From positions 1 through 6,389 of the forward strand of contig JANWJO010000221.1 of assembly GCA_025449435.1 (NCBI GenBank): a stretch of DNA of 6,389 nucleotides. Reading direction: 5' to 3'. Every line of letters starts with the position of its first letter. The first letter of the stretch is position 1. Below are positions 1 to 5,685 of the stretch, in pieces. The notes beneath the pieces were generated by a model. That model ran no database searches. It was not told the DNA's origin and saw nothing but the letters and a program-made list of their open reading frames with translations. Made by a program: the position numbers and the translations under genes. The DNA is from Chloroflexota bacterium. GTDB taxonomy: Bacteria > Chloroflexota > UBA4733.

Positions 1-82
1 CATGCTGCTGACCGTGCTGGTATTCCGCTCATCGCGCTCATGGGTGTATTACGAGGGACAGCTTGAAGGTGGCAAGCGCTGA
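1..82 (+). CDS. C-terminal end of a carbohydrate ABC transporter permease (MalF/UgpA type), partial
   Basis: An open frame enters from the left edge and ends at the TGA at 80-82, giving 26 visible residues that finish in ...VFRSSRSWVYYEG... and a short basic tail. A hydrophobic stretch followed by an aromatic and basic tail of the form FR-S-R-WVYYEG is the usual C-terminus of the first inner-membrane permease of sugar ABC importers. The next gene is the partner permease and its ATG shares the last base of this stop codon, which supports a co-translated permease pair. The 5' part lies outside the window, so substrate and exact subfamily cannot be judged. The call rests on the short tail and on context. 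Confidence 0.75.
   Translation, partial: MLLTVLVFRSSRSWVYYEGQLEGGKR
65..72 (+). promoter_or_regulatory. Ribosome binding site of the second permease
   Basis: GAAGGTGG lies inside the 3' end of the upstream permease gene, 9 bases before the ATG at 82. Together with the TGATG stop/start overlap it suggests translational coupling of the two permeases. Confidence 0.55.
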
Positions 83-975
83 TGGCTGAACCTGCTGTGG
101 ACACCGTCAGGCCAGCACACCACACCGGGATGCTTGCTGCGCCGCTGCACCGGCGACGCCAAGTACTAGGCTTGAGTGTCCATGGCGCGTTGCTCATTGG
201 CGTCGCGCTCATGCTCACGCCGCTTGCCTGGATGCTCTCAACATCGCTCAAAGACCCGGCCTACGTGTTCAACCTGCCGCCCCAGTGGATACCACAACCG
301 ATCCAATGGGCCAACTACGCGCGGGCTTTTCAGCAGGAGCCATTGCTGCACTTCTTCGCCAACACCACGTTGATAACCGTGCTCGACGTAATCGGCAAGC
401 TCATCTCTTGTTCGCTAGTTGCCTTCTCATTTGCTCGCTTGCGCTGGCGAGGTCGAGAACTGTGCTTCTTGCTTATGCTCTCGACCTTGATGCTGCCTCC
501 ACAGGTGACGTTGATCCCGCAGTTTGTTGGTTACCGGCTGATCGGTTGGGTTAATACCTTTTTGCCCCTCATCGTGCCCAACTTCTTTGGTGGGCCGTTT
601 CTTACGTTCCTGCTGCGCCAGTTCTTCCTCGGTTTGCCACGGGAACTCGATGATGCGGCGCGCATCGACGGTGCCAACACTTTCGGCATCTATTGGCGCA
701 TCATCCTGCCGCAAGCACGGCCGGCCCTCGCTGCCGTCGCCATTTTCGAGTTCACGGGCGTCTGGAACGACTTTTTGGGCCCGTTGATCTACCTCAACAC
801 GCCCGACCACTTCACCTTGTCGCTGGGCTTGCGCGCCTATATAGCCGAGTGGGGGCCGCAATGGCACCTGCTCATGGCGGCTTCGCTGGTCACCATTTTG
901 CCGGTGCTAGTGATTTTCTTCCTCGGTCAGCGCTATTTCATCCAGGGCATCGTATTCTCCGGCGTCAAGGGGTAA
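82..975 (+). CDS. Carbohydrate ABC transporter permease (MalG/UgpE type)
   Basis: This 297-residue inner-membrane protein is the second channel subunit of a binding-protein-dependent sugar importer. Six hydrophobic segments are visible at about residues 33-54, 93-116, 127-147, 157-180, 213-236 and 263-285. The cytoplasmic EAA loop that docks on the ATPase is clear at 188-210 (ELDDAARIDGANT...ILP, with the family's D-A-A, DGA and terminal LP). The C-terminus QGIVFSGVKG is typical of the MalG branch of this family. Length is close to the usual 275-300 residues; the extra is a roughly 30-residue polar N-terminal tail, and Met17 is a possible later start. I prefer the ATG at 82 because it overlaps the upstream stop and has a good ribosome binding site. 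No ATPase gene is visible; such importers often share one encoded elsewhere. The substrate cannot be read from the permease, but context suggests a sugar or sugar-acid derivative. Confidence 0.95.
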   Translation: MAEPAVDTVRPAHHTGMLAAPLHRRRQVLGLSVHGALLIGVALMLTPLAWMLSTSLKDPAYVFNLPPQWIPQPIQWANYARAFQQEPLLHFFANTTLITVLDVIGKLISCSLVAFSFARLRWRGRELCFLLMLSTLMLPPQVTLIPQFVGYRLIGWVNTFLPLIVPNFFGGPFLTFLLRQFFLGLPRELDDAARIDGANTFGIYWRIILPQARPALAAVAIFEFTGVWNDFLGPLIYLNTPDHFTLSLGLRAYIAEWGPQWHLLMAASLVTILPVLVIFFLGQRYFIQGIVFSGVKG

Positions 976-1002
976 TGGTCCAGGCAGCGCGAAGCAACAC
1001 GC
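976..1002. other. 27-base convergent intergenic gap
   Basis: This is the only space between the stop of the permease (plus strand) and the stop of the DMFase-like gene (minus strand). I see no GC-rich hairpin followed by a T run in either direction, so no intrinsic terminator can be supported; the transcripts may overlap at their 3' ends. Confidence 0.6.
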
Positions 1003-2604
1003 TTACGTGGTGAAGCGCTCCAGCACGTTCCGCGTGATGCGCGACACCGACGCATCGACCAGAATGGTCGCGACGTAGGTGATCGACCCCACCGAAAACA
1101 CCGCGCCACCACTGGCAGTTGTAAAGTGGACCATTTCCGAGCCGCCTTCGTCGGGATTGGTGCCTTTGGCGATGAGCTCGGTCCCGGTTGGCGACGATGC
1201 GGTGCGTTTATCGGTTTCGTGGCCCGACGCGCCGCCACTAATACGTTCGTGCAGGCTCGCCTCGCCGAAGATGTCGCCGGGCTTGAGACCGGTCCCGTCC
1301 AGCGCCCAGTGGTCGGCGGCCACCTTGAAAGGAGCGGCCGTCATGACGCCGGGGTCAGTGAACGCGACGCCCAATAGCGTGGCTTCACTTGCGACGGTGC
1401 GGTGGAAGCGGCTTTCCAGCGGCTTGCCAGCAGCGTCACGGTCCCCGGTCTTGCCCTTATAGGAGTTGACGTGCAGCGTGGCCTCATCGAGGAACTCCAC
1501 CTCGCAGTTCACACCGTTGCCACCCAGGTACATGAGCTTGCCGGCGCGTTGCTGCACCCAGGCGTAGGTGCGCTCGTACATCGCCCTAGACCAGTATTCC
1601 GGGTGGACGCTCAAGATCAAGACCTTGTAGGCGCCGAGATCCAACGTGCCGTCATGTAACTGCGCCTCGCTGTACAGATCGTATGCAAAGCCTTCGCGTT
1701 CAAGCCAGGCCAGAAAGCGCCACTCCGTTGGCGCAAGGTGGCAGGGTTGTCGCCCACGAATAGGGTCGGTCACCTGCGTTTCGCGCGGAATGTGGTTGAA
1801 CGGCTCCGGCCGGTCAAACGACAGCGGCAGGTAGTCAGCGTCGGGAAACCCCCATACGTCGTTGGTGCGGTCTGAGTTGTACCGCAGTAGGTCTTGCCGG
1901 GCATTCACCACCGGTGTCGCCGGCAGCCCCGTCGCGTTGATGTAGTTGCTGCGGCCACCAAAGTTGTTATAGGTATTCCACGTGTTGGTGGAGGCGACCA
2001 CAGCAATCTTGGCGCTCGGCTTGGCAGGCGCCACCACGAGCGGGAAGCTAAAGAACTTGCCCGACTCAGTTTCCGCGTGAAAGTAATACAAGCCTGAGCG
2101 CCGGGGTGCCGTCACGGTTTGCGTGGGATTCGGGTGCAGGTAGCCGGTGGTATTCCATCGGACGCCGCCGGTCACATAGTCGCCATCCGGCGTAATTTGC
2201 ATCACAGCGTTGGGGCCGTGTTCGTCGAACCAACCATACAGGCGCACAAATTCCTTCGTCCAGCCATACCGCCATAAGCTCAAGCGGTATGGCTCGACCG
2301 AGTGCACTTTGAACTCGGTTGTGCCGCCACTGCGTACCCACTTCGGCCACGCATAGCCCAATAGCTGGTTGGAGAGCAGACGGAACTGGTAGGGTTGGTC
2401 TTGGGGCAGTGTGAGCGTTACACGTTTTGAGCCGCAGCCGGGCATCGCCAGCGTGACCCGATACGTGCCGGCGTCCAGGTTCGCCAGCACCGCGCCGCTC
2501 GCTGTGGACTGAACGACTGCCACAATAGCGCCTTCGCGCTCAAATTCCACGGTCGCACCGCATAGCGCCACATACCGTTCGTCACTGACGTAGCCGATGA
2601 GCAC
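1003..2604 (-). CDS. N,N-dimethylformamidase large-subunit-like protein with N-terminal regulatory-like beta domain
   Basis: The protein has 533 residues from a GTG at 2604, preceded by AAAGGA at a spacing of 8 bases. Residues 1-75 resemble a carboxypeptidase regulatory-like beta sandwich (GATVEF...GAVLANLDAGTYRVTLAMPG). Residues about 76-195 form a second beta-rich section ending in RSGLYYFHAETESGKFFSFP. Residues 196-530 match the C-terminal module of the DMFase beta (large) subunit family: NTWNTYNNFGGRSNY (208-221), PLSFDRPEP, HPEYW (334-338), GGNG (361-364) and SGHETD (459-464). In true DMFase an iron held by Tyr and Glu side chains hydrolyses an amide; Tyr337 and Glu462 are candidate equivalents, but I cannot align them reliably. 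No signal peptide is seen, so it is probably cytoplasmic. It is the last gene of the minus-strand operon. No DMFase small-subunit gene is adjacent, and the protein is shorter than DMFase (about 760 residues), so the substrate is probably not dimethylformamide. The family call is firm; the reaction is unknown. Confidence 0.85.
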   Translation of the reverse strand: MLIGYVSDERYVALCGATVEFEREGAIVAVVQSTASGAVLANLDAGTYRVTLAMPGCGSKRVTLTLPQDQPYQFRLLSNQLLGYAWPKWVRSGGTTEFKVHSVEPYRLSLWRYGWTKEFVRLYGWFDEHGPNAVMQITPDGDYVTGGVRWNTTGYLHPNPTQTVTAPRRSGLYYFHAETESGKFFSFPLVVAPAKPSAKIAVVASTNTWNTYNNFGGRSNYINATGLPATPVVNARQDLLRYNSDRTNDVWGFPDADYLPLSFDRPEPFNHIPRETQVTDPIRGRQPCHLAPTEWRFLAWLEREGFAYDLYSEAQLHDGTLDLGAYKVLILSVHPEYWSRAMYERTYAWVQQRAGKLMYLGGNGVNCEVEFLDEATLHVNSYKGKTGDRDAAGKPLESRFHRTVASEATLLGVAFTDPGVMTAAPFKVAADHWALDGTGLKPGDIFGEASLHERISGGASGHETDKRTASSPTGTELIAKGTNPDEGGSEMVHFTTASGGAVFSVGSITYVATILVDASVSRITRNVLERFTT

Positions 2605-2612
2605 GAGTTGGG

Positions 2613-2618
2613 TCCTTT
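2613..2618 (-). promoter_or_regulatory. Ribosome binding site of the DMFase-like gene
   Basis: AAAGGA on the minus strand lies 8 bases before the GTG at 2604. It falls in the 39-base gap after the GntR chimera and supports the GTG start, for which no in-frame ATG alternative exists nearby. Confidence 0.6.
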
Positions 2619-2643
2619 CACCTGACAGAGCGCTGCGGGTTGC

Positions 2644-3726
2644 CTAAGCTGCTCCCTGCTGCATGGTGACACGATAGCTATCAATCAAGTGGCGTGCCAT
2701 TGCCTGGCCAGCGACTTCCGGGTTGCCGGGGCGGATACCGCCGTCAAGTAGTTGATGAAGCGACTGGTTGAGTTCCACTTGTCGCTCGGCATTGACTGGG
2801 CTCGGGTTCTGCAGCAGGTGATAGCGCAGCACTTCCATCCACGCGCTGAGCAAGCGATTGCCCGACGCCTCTGCCAGCGTGGCGTGGGACTCCATATCGA
2901 GCACTAGGTAGGAGATCGGTCCAGGAAGGGCGGCACCTTGAGCGACGCTGTCGAGCCGGCGCACAACACTGTCGAGCTTGGCGATCTGCGCGGGCTGGGC
3001 TCGTTGGGCCGCCAAACGGGCGATCTGCACTTCCAGGCTATCGCGCAGCTCCTTAACCTCTGTCAGGTTGACGTGCTCCATGTCCAGCAGGAGGCCGAGC
3101 GCTCGTTGCAACGACTGCCGGGCGGAATCGAGCACGATCGCACCGCCATGCCTGTCCACTTGGATGGCGATGACGCCGTCAGCCTCCAGATGGCGCAGCG
3201 CACCGATCACCGTGACCTTGCTGACACCAAACACTTCTTGGAGTTCGCGCTGTGAGGGCAGCCGGTCCCCCGTTTGGAGCTCGCCGCGCACGACGGCCTC
3301 GCGAATGGCCAGAGCGACTTTTTTGAAAGCTGTAAGCGGATCAAAGTGCTGGTAGTTCGGGCCGAACTTGATTCCTTTTAGTCCGAGGTCCGTGCGCGAG
3401 CGCTCCAGTTCGTCCAGCGCATCGGCATCGTATGGGTGCAACGTCATGAAGCCTGTGTACTTGGGTCTGTGCTGCCGAACAAAATTGGCGGTGTTGTCAT
3501 TCACGCTGCGCGCTGGCTCACGCCAGTCCCCGCGCGCCCTTGGTCGTTGGTCGCCGGCGATGTTGAAGCAAATCACCCGGTCAACCGGTTGCATGGCGCT
3601 CAAGTAGGCTGCAGGGCCCTGCTCCCAGTCCACCGTTCTGTCTGGCCTGGACAGCGCGTTCACGCGAGATGCCGCTGCGGCCGGTTCGGCGGCTCGTGGC
3701 GCGTGGGTGTGGACGTCGATGATCAC
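2644..3726 (-). CDS. Chimeric protein: truncated amidohydrolase fused in frame to an FCD-family GntR regulator
   Basis: The protein has 360 residues from the preferred GTG start at 3726; the frame is open up to a GTG at 3744. The GTG at 3726 gives the classic amidohydrolase opening MIIDVHTH and has AAAGGAG 6 bases upstream. Residues 1-131 match the N-terminal half of amidohydrolase family 2 (HxH metal ligands His6 and His8; LKGIKFGPNYQHFDPL at 116-131). The rest of the TIM barrel, with the later His and Asp ligands, is missing, so this half cannot be a working enzyme. From residue 132 a GntR winged helix begins (AIREAVVRGELQTGDRLPSQ, FGVSKVTVIGALRHLEADG), followed by an FCD ligand domain at about 210-355. 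The FCD metal-site residues are all present: Asp277, His281, His324, His346. The GntR part, about 229 residues, is of normal length. It probably regulates this operon if it still folds. Three possibilities remain: a natural deletion fusion, a tolerated extension on a live regulator, or an assembly join. Confidence 0.85.
   Translation of the reverse strand: MIIDVHTHAPRAAEPAAAASRVNALSRPDRTVDWEQGPAAYLSAMQPVDRVICFNIAGDQRPRARGDWREPARSVNDNTANFVRQHRPKYTGFMTLHPYDADALDELERSRTDLGLKGIKFGPNYQHFDPLTAFKKVALAIREAVVRGELQTGDRLPSQRELQEVFGVSKVTVIGALRHLEADGVIAIQVDRHGGAIVLDSARQSLQRALGLLLDMEHVNLTEVKELRDSLEVQIARLAAQRAQPAQIAKLDSVVRRLDSVAQGAALPGPISYLVLDMESHATLAEASGNRLLSAWMEVLRYHLLQNPSPVNAERQVELNQSLHQLLDGGIRPGNPEVAGQAMARHLIDSYRVTMQQGAA
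3325..3342 (-). other. Fusion junction between amidohydrolase and GntR parts
   Basis: Homology switches here from amidohydrolase (…YQHFDPL) to the first helix of a GntR winged-helix domain (TAFKKVALAIREA…). No stop, ATG, or ribosome binding site is seen at the switch, and the first Met in the GntR half falls far inside its FCD domain. A separate GntR product is therefore not evident, and the regulator seems to be made only as a fusion. An A6 run on the coding strand lies at 3319-3324, just downstream of the join. Confidence 0.65.
3334..3726 (-). pseudogene. Amidohydrolase (family 2) remnant, first ~131 residues only
   Basis: This is the 5' part of the chimera described for 2644-3726. It carries the start, the ribosome binding site and the first strands of a metal-dependent amidohydrolase barrel, but ends after FDPL at about 3334, whereas the family runs to roughly 270-300 residues. 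In related enzymes the sequence after this motif leads to the strand with the next metal-binding His. No continuation of an amidohydrolase is found in any frame of the window, so the missing half is absent rather than frameshifted. Its position just after the RraA-like gene suggests the ancestral operon had a full amidohydrolase here, possibly acting on a lactone or hydroxy acid intermediate (inference). Confidence 0.65.
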
Positions 3727-3732
3727 GGGAGG

Positions 3733-3739
3733 CTCCTTT
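3733..3739 (-). promoter_or_regulatory. Ribosome binding site that decides the chimera start
   Basis: AAAGGAG, a near-perfect Shine-Dalgarno match, sits 6 bases before the GTG at 3726. The more upstream GTG at 3744 would place this motif inside the coding region, so the start at 3726 (MIIDVHTH) is preferred. Confidence 0.75.
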
Positions 3740-3781
3740 GGCACTGGTCACTCGCGACCACGAGACCTTCCCGCGCGTCGA

Positions 3782-4450
3782 TCACAACAAGCCAAACTTC
3801 GCATACGCGTCGGTGAGCGACATGCCGCGGCGGAGGGCGTCACGCATCGTATTCTCGCCGTCTACCTTCGCCAGGGCTCGCTCGATTGCTTCGGGAATCG
3901 CGCCTTGCGGGATGACGACCAGCCCGTCGATATCCCCGACGATTAGGTCGCCCTCGCTGACTATCACGCCTCCACACGACACGGTGCCGCCATATTCCAC
4001 TACCTGTGACCGGCCGGCGGAATCCACCGGCGACATGCCCGTCGCAAACACGGGAAACCGCATATCGGTGATCCGGCGCACATCGCGTATGTAGCCGTCC
4101 ACTACCGCGCCGCGAGCGCCGCGCCCCTGGGCGGCGGTGGACAGCAGCTCACCCCAAAAACACGTGCGGGTGGACGGGCCCGTGCTCGCCACCAGCACGT
4201 CACCCGGCCGCAGCGTGTCAACGGCCTCAATTTCCAGCCGGTAGGGGTCCGGCTTAAAGCTAAACACGTCGACGGTGAGCACTGTGTGCGCGCGTCCGAC
4301 CAGGATCGGGCAATCCCATACCGGTCGCAGCCGTGCGCTCATCGCCTGGTCTCGAAAGCCCAGTTGGTCGAGCACGTCCGATAGCACAGCGCTGTACAAA
4401 CGCTGTTCCACCACTGTTATACGGTCAGCATCGGTCGATGGTTCAGGCAT
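3782..4450 (-). CDS. RraA-like protein / HMG-aldolase-type lyase
   Basis: This 222-residue protein starts at an ATG at 4450; a GGTGG 9 bases upstream is a modest ribosome binding site. It matches the RraA-like / 4-hydroxy-4-methyl-2-oxoglutarate aldolase fold across its whole length. Landmarks are LYSAVLSDVLDQLG (18-31), RPGDVLV (81-87), WGELLSTAAQGRGARGAVVDGYIRD (99-123), FPVFATG (132-138) and GDLIVGDIDGLVVIP (167-181). Arg122 and Asp123 are the conserved pair that, in characterised aldolases of this fold, bind substrate and the divalent metal; GEL at 100-102 fits the opposite side of the site. This argues for a metal-dependent lyase acting on a 2-oxo acid or hydroxy acid rather than the RNase E inhibitor RraA. 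It lies 47 bases after the enolase-superfamily gene and 55 bases before the chimera, in the same operon. The exact substrate is not known. Confidence 0.9.
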   Translation of the reverse strand: MPEPSTDADRITVVEQRLYSAVLSDVLDQLGFRDQAMSARLRPVWDCPILVGRAHTVLTVDVFSFKPDPYRLEIEAVDTLRPGDVLVASTGPSTRTCFWGELLSTAAQGRGARGAVVDGYIRDVRRITDMRFPVFATGMSPVDSAGRSQVVEYGGTVSCGGVIVSEGDLIVGDIDGLVVIPQGAIPEAIERALAKVDGENTMRDALRRGMSLTDAYAKFGLL

Positions 4451-4497
4451 TGTCAGACGCCACCCTTTCGCCGGAATGTCCGCGTGCTTGACATTCG

Positions 4498-5646
4498 TTA
4501 ATTCTCGTCCAAAGCGCTATCGCTCAAACGGTGTGTGCGCACGGCGTCCTCGTCCAGTTCAACGCCTAGGCCAGGACCGGTGGGCGCCTCGGCATAGCCG
4601 TACTTGACGAAGCTGGCATCGGTGATGAGTGAATGGTCGTGGTACAGCGTCCCAATCACGTCGGCGGGGTAGGCATCGGCGGTAATTTCCGGCGTCGACA
4701 CGCCGTAGTGTGCCATAGCGGCTGAGCCAATGCCCAGCTCAAGGTTGCTGCCGATGGTGGCCCCTATTCCGCATACGCCCGCGAAATGTGCCAGCTTCTT
4801 GGCTTGCAGAATGCCGCCGTGTTTACCGGGATACAGGCTCAACACGTCAGCAGCGTCCTGTTGCACCACTGCTGCCGCGTCGTTCAGGCTAAACACGCTC
4901 TCATCAGCCATGATCGGCACGTGGACCGCCCGCCGCACCTCTGCGAGCAGGCGTGGATTGCGGGCTTGTACCGGTTGCTCGGCCACCGTGAGGTCGCAGT
5001 CTTCCAGTTGCCGTAACGCCCATATAGCGTCTGGCACGGTCCAACCGGTATTGGCATCCACCGTCACCAAAACGTCTGGTCCCACGGCCACGCGCACCGC
5101 CTTCACCCGTTCGACGTCGGCATGGGGGTTGACGCCAACCTTCACTTTGACGGTGTCGAAGCCCAGCGCCACATACTCCCTGGCTACCTCGGCCGCACGA
5201 TCTGGTGTCGTTGCTGCCACGACAAACTTGGTCCGGATACGGTCGCGCACTTTGCCGCCGAGCAGTTCGTAGGCGGGTACGCCCATCAACTTACCAGCGA
5301 GGTCCCAGCACGCCATCTCGATGGCGGCTTTCGCAAACGGATTCTCTTTGGCCCGCGCATCCATCTTGCGCGCGATGCGCTCGATATTCAGGGGGCTCTC
5401 GCCTATGACCTCGGGCGCCAGATAATTCTTGATGCAGCGGATGGCGGTGACGGCGTCTTCGCCGTTCCAGCGCACGTCGACGGTCGCTTCACCCAACCCG
5501 GTCATGCCGTTACTGGTGTGGACTTTCAAGATGACGTAGTTGCTTGCCGCCCGTGTGCCGTGCGCCGTGATGATTTGGATAGCTGGCAAGCGGTGCACAC
5601 GGACGGCGATGGTCTCGATGGCGGTGATGCGCGGCGCAGACAGCAC
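4498..5646 (-). CDS. Enolase-superfamily enzyme, mandelate racemase / muconate lactonizing enzyme family
   Basis: This 382-residue protein starts at a GTG at 5646, with AAAGGAAG just upstream. It has an N-terminal capping domain (about 1-130, with LLGGKVRD at 128-135) and a C-terminal barrel with the full active site. The site comprises the KxK motif Lys167/Lys169, the metal ligands Asp197 (VDANTGW), Glu223 (EQP) and Asp248 (ADES), and a lysine on a later strand, Lys275 (YPGKHGG), plus Glu303 (SNLELG). Lysines on both sides of the site are the signature of the muconate-lactonizing subgroup, rather than the His-Asp dyad of mandelate racemase or the sugar acid dehydratases. Enzymes of this subgroup abstract an alpha proton of a carboxylate and then cycloisomerise, epimerise, racemise or dehydrate. 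No residue is missing, so it should be active. Context with an RraA-like aldolase suggests a catabolic step on a sugar-derived or dicarboxylic acid (inference). Confidence 0.93.
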   Translation of the reverse strand: MLSAPRITAIETIAVRVHRLPAIQIITAHGTRAASNYVILKVHTSNGMTGLGEATVDVRWNGEDAVTAIRCIKNYLAPEVIGESPLNIERIARKMDARAKENPFAKAAIEMACWDLAGKLMGVPAYELLGGKVRDRIRTKFVVAATTPDRAAEVAREYVALGFDTVKVKVGVNPHADVERVKAVRVAVGPDVLVTVDANTGWTVPDAIWALRQLEDCDLTVAEQPVQARNPRLLAEVRRAVHVPIMADESVFSLNDAAAVVQQDAADVLSLYPGKHGGILQAKKLAHFAGVCGIGATIGSNLELGIGSAAMAHYGVSTPEITADAYPADVIGTLYHDHSLITDASFVKYGYAEAPTGPGLGVELDEDAVRTHRLSDSALDEN

Positions 5647-5650
5647 AAAG

Positions 5651-5658
5651 CTTCCTTT
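5651..5658 (-). promoter_or_regulatory. Ribosome binding site of the enolase-superfamily gene
   Basis: AAAGGAAG on the minus strand lies immediately upstream of the GTG at 5646 (about 6 bases from the AGGA core). It supports the GTG start and lies in the 39-base gap after the alpha/beta hydrolase stop. Confidence 0.65.
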
Positions 5659-5685
5659 CGTGAGCGGAAAGCGGGCGCGCCGGGC

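Noticed and set aside
427..867. Minus-strand open frame of 146 codons inside the permease
   Set aside because: The plus-strand frame encodes a clear EAA-loop permease; the antisense product is low in hydrophobic structure and matches nothing I recognise.
986..1019. Weak inverted repeat AGCGC / GCGCT across the convergent gap as a terminator
   Set aside because: It has only about five paired bases, a loop of more than 20 bases and no T run on either strand, so it is not a credible intrinsic terminator.
3319..3325. Possible -1 slippage site (A6 followed by G on the coding strand) near the fusion junction
   Set aside because: In the used frame it reads TTC AAA AAA GTC, so a -1 shift would re-pair one tRNA on CAA, which is not a standard slippery heptamer. 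Both sides of the run are already in the same frame, so no shift is needed.
3738..4094. Plus-strand open frame of 118 codons opposite the RraA-like gene
   Set aside because: It is antisense to a protein with intact conserved motifs along its length and has no domain of its own.
4730..5272. Plus-strand open frame of 180 codons rich in Ser, Thr and Arg
   Set aside because: It is antisense to the enolase-superfamily barrel; its Ser/Thr/Arg-rich composition is typical of a reverse-strand shadow and no motif is seen.
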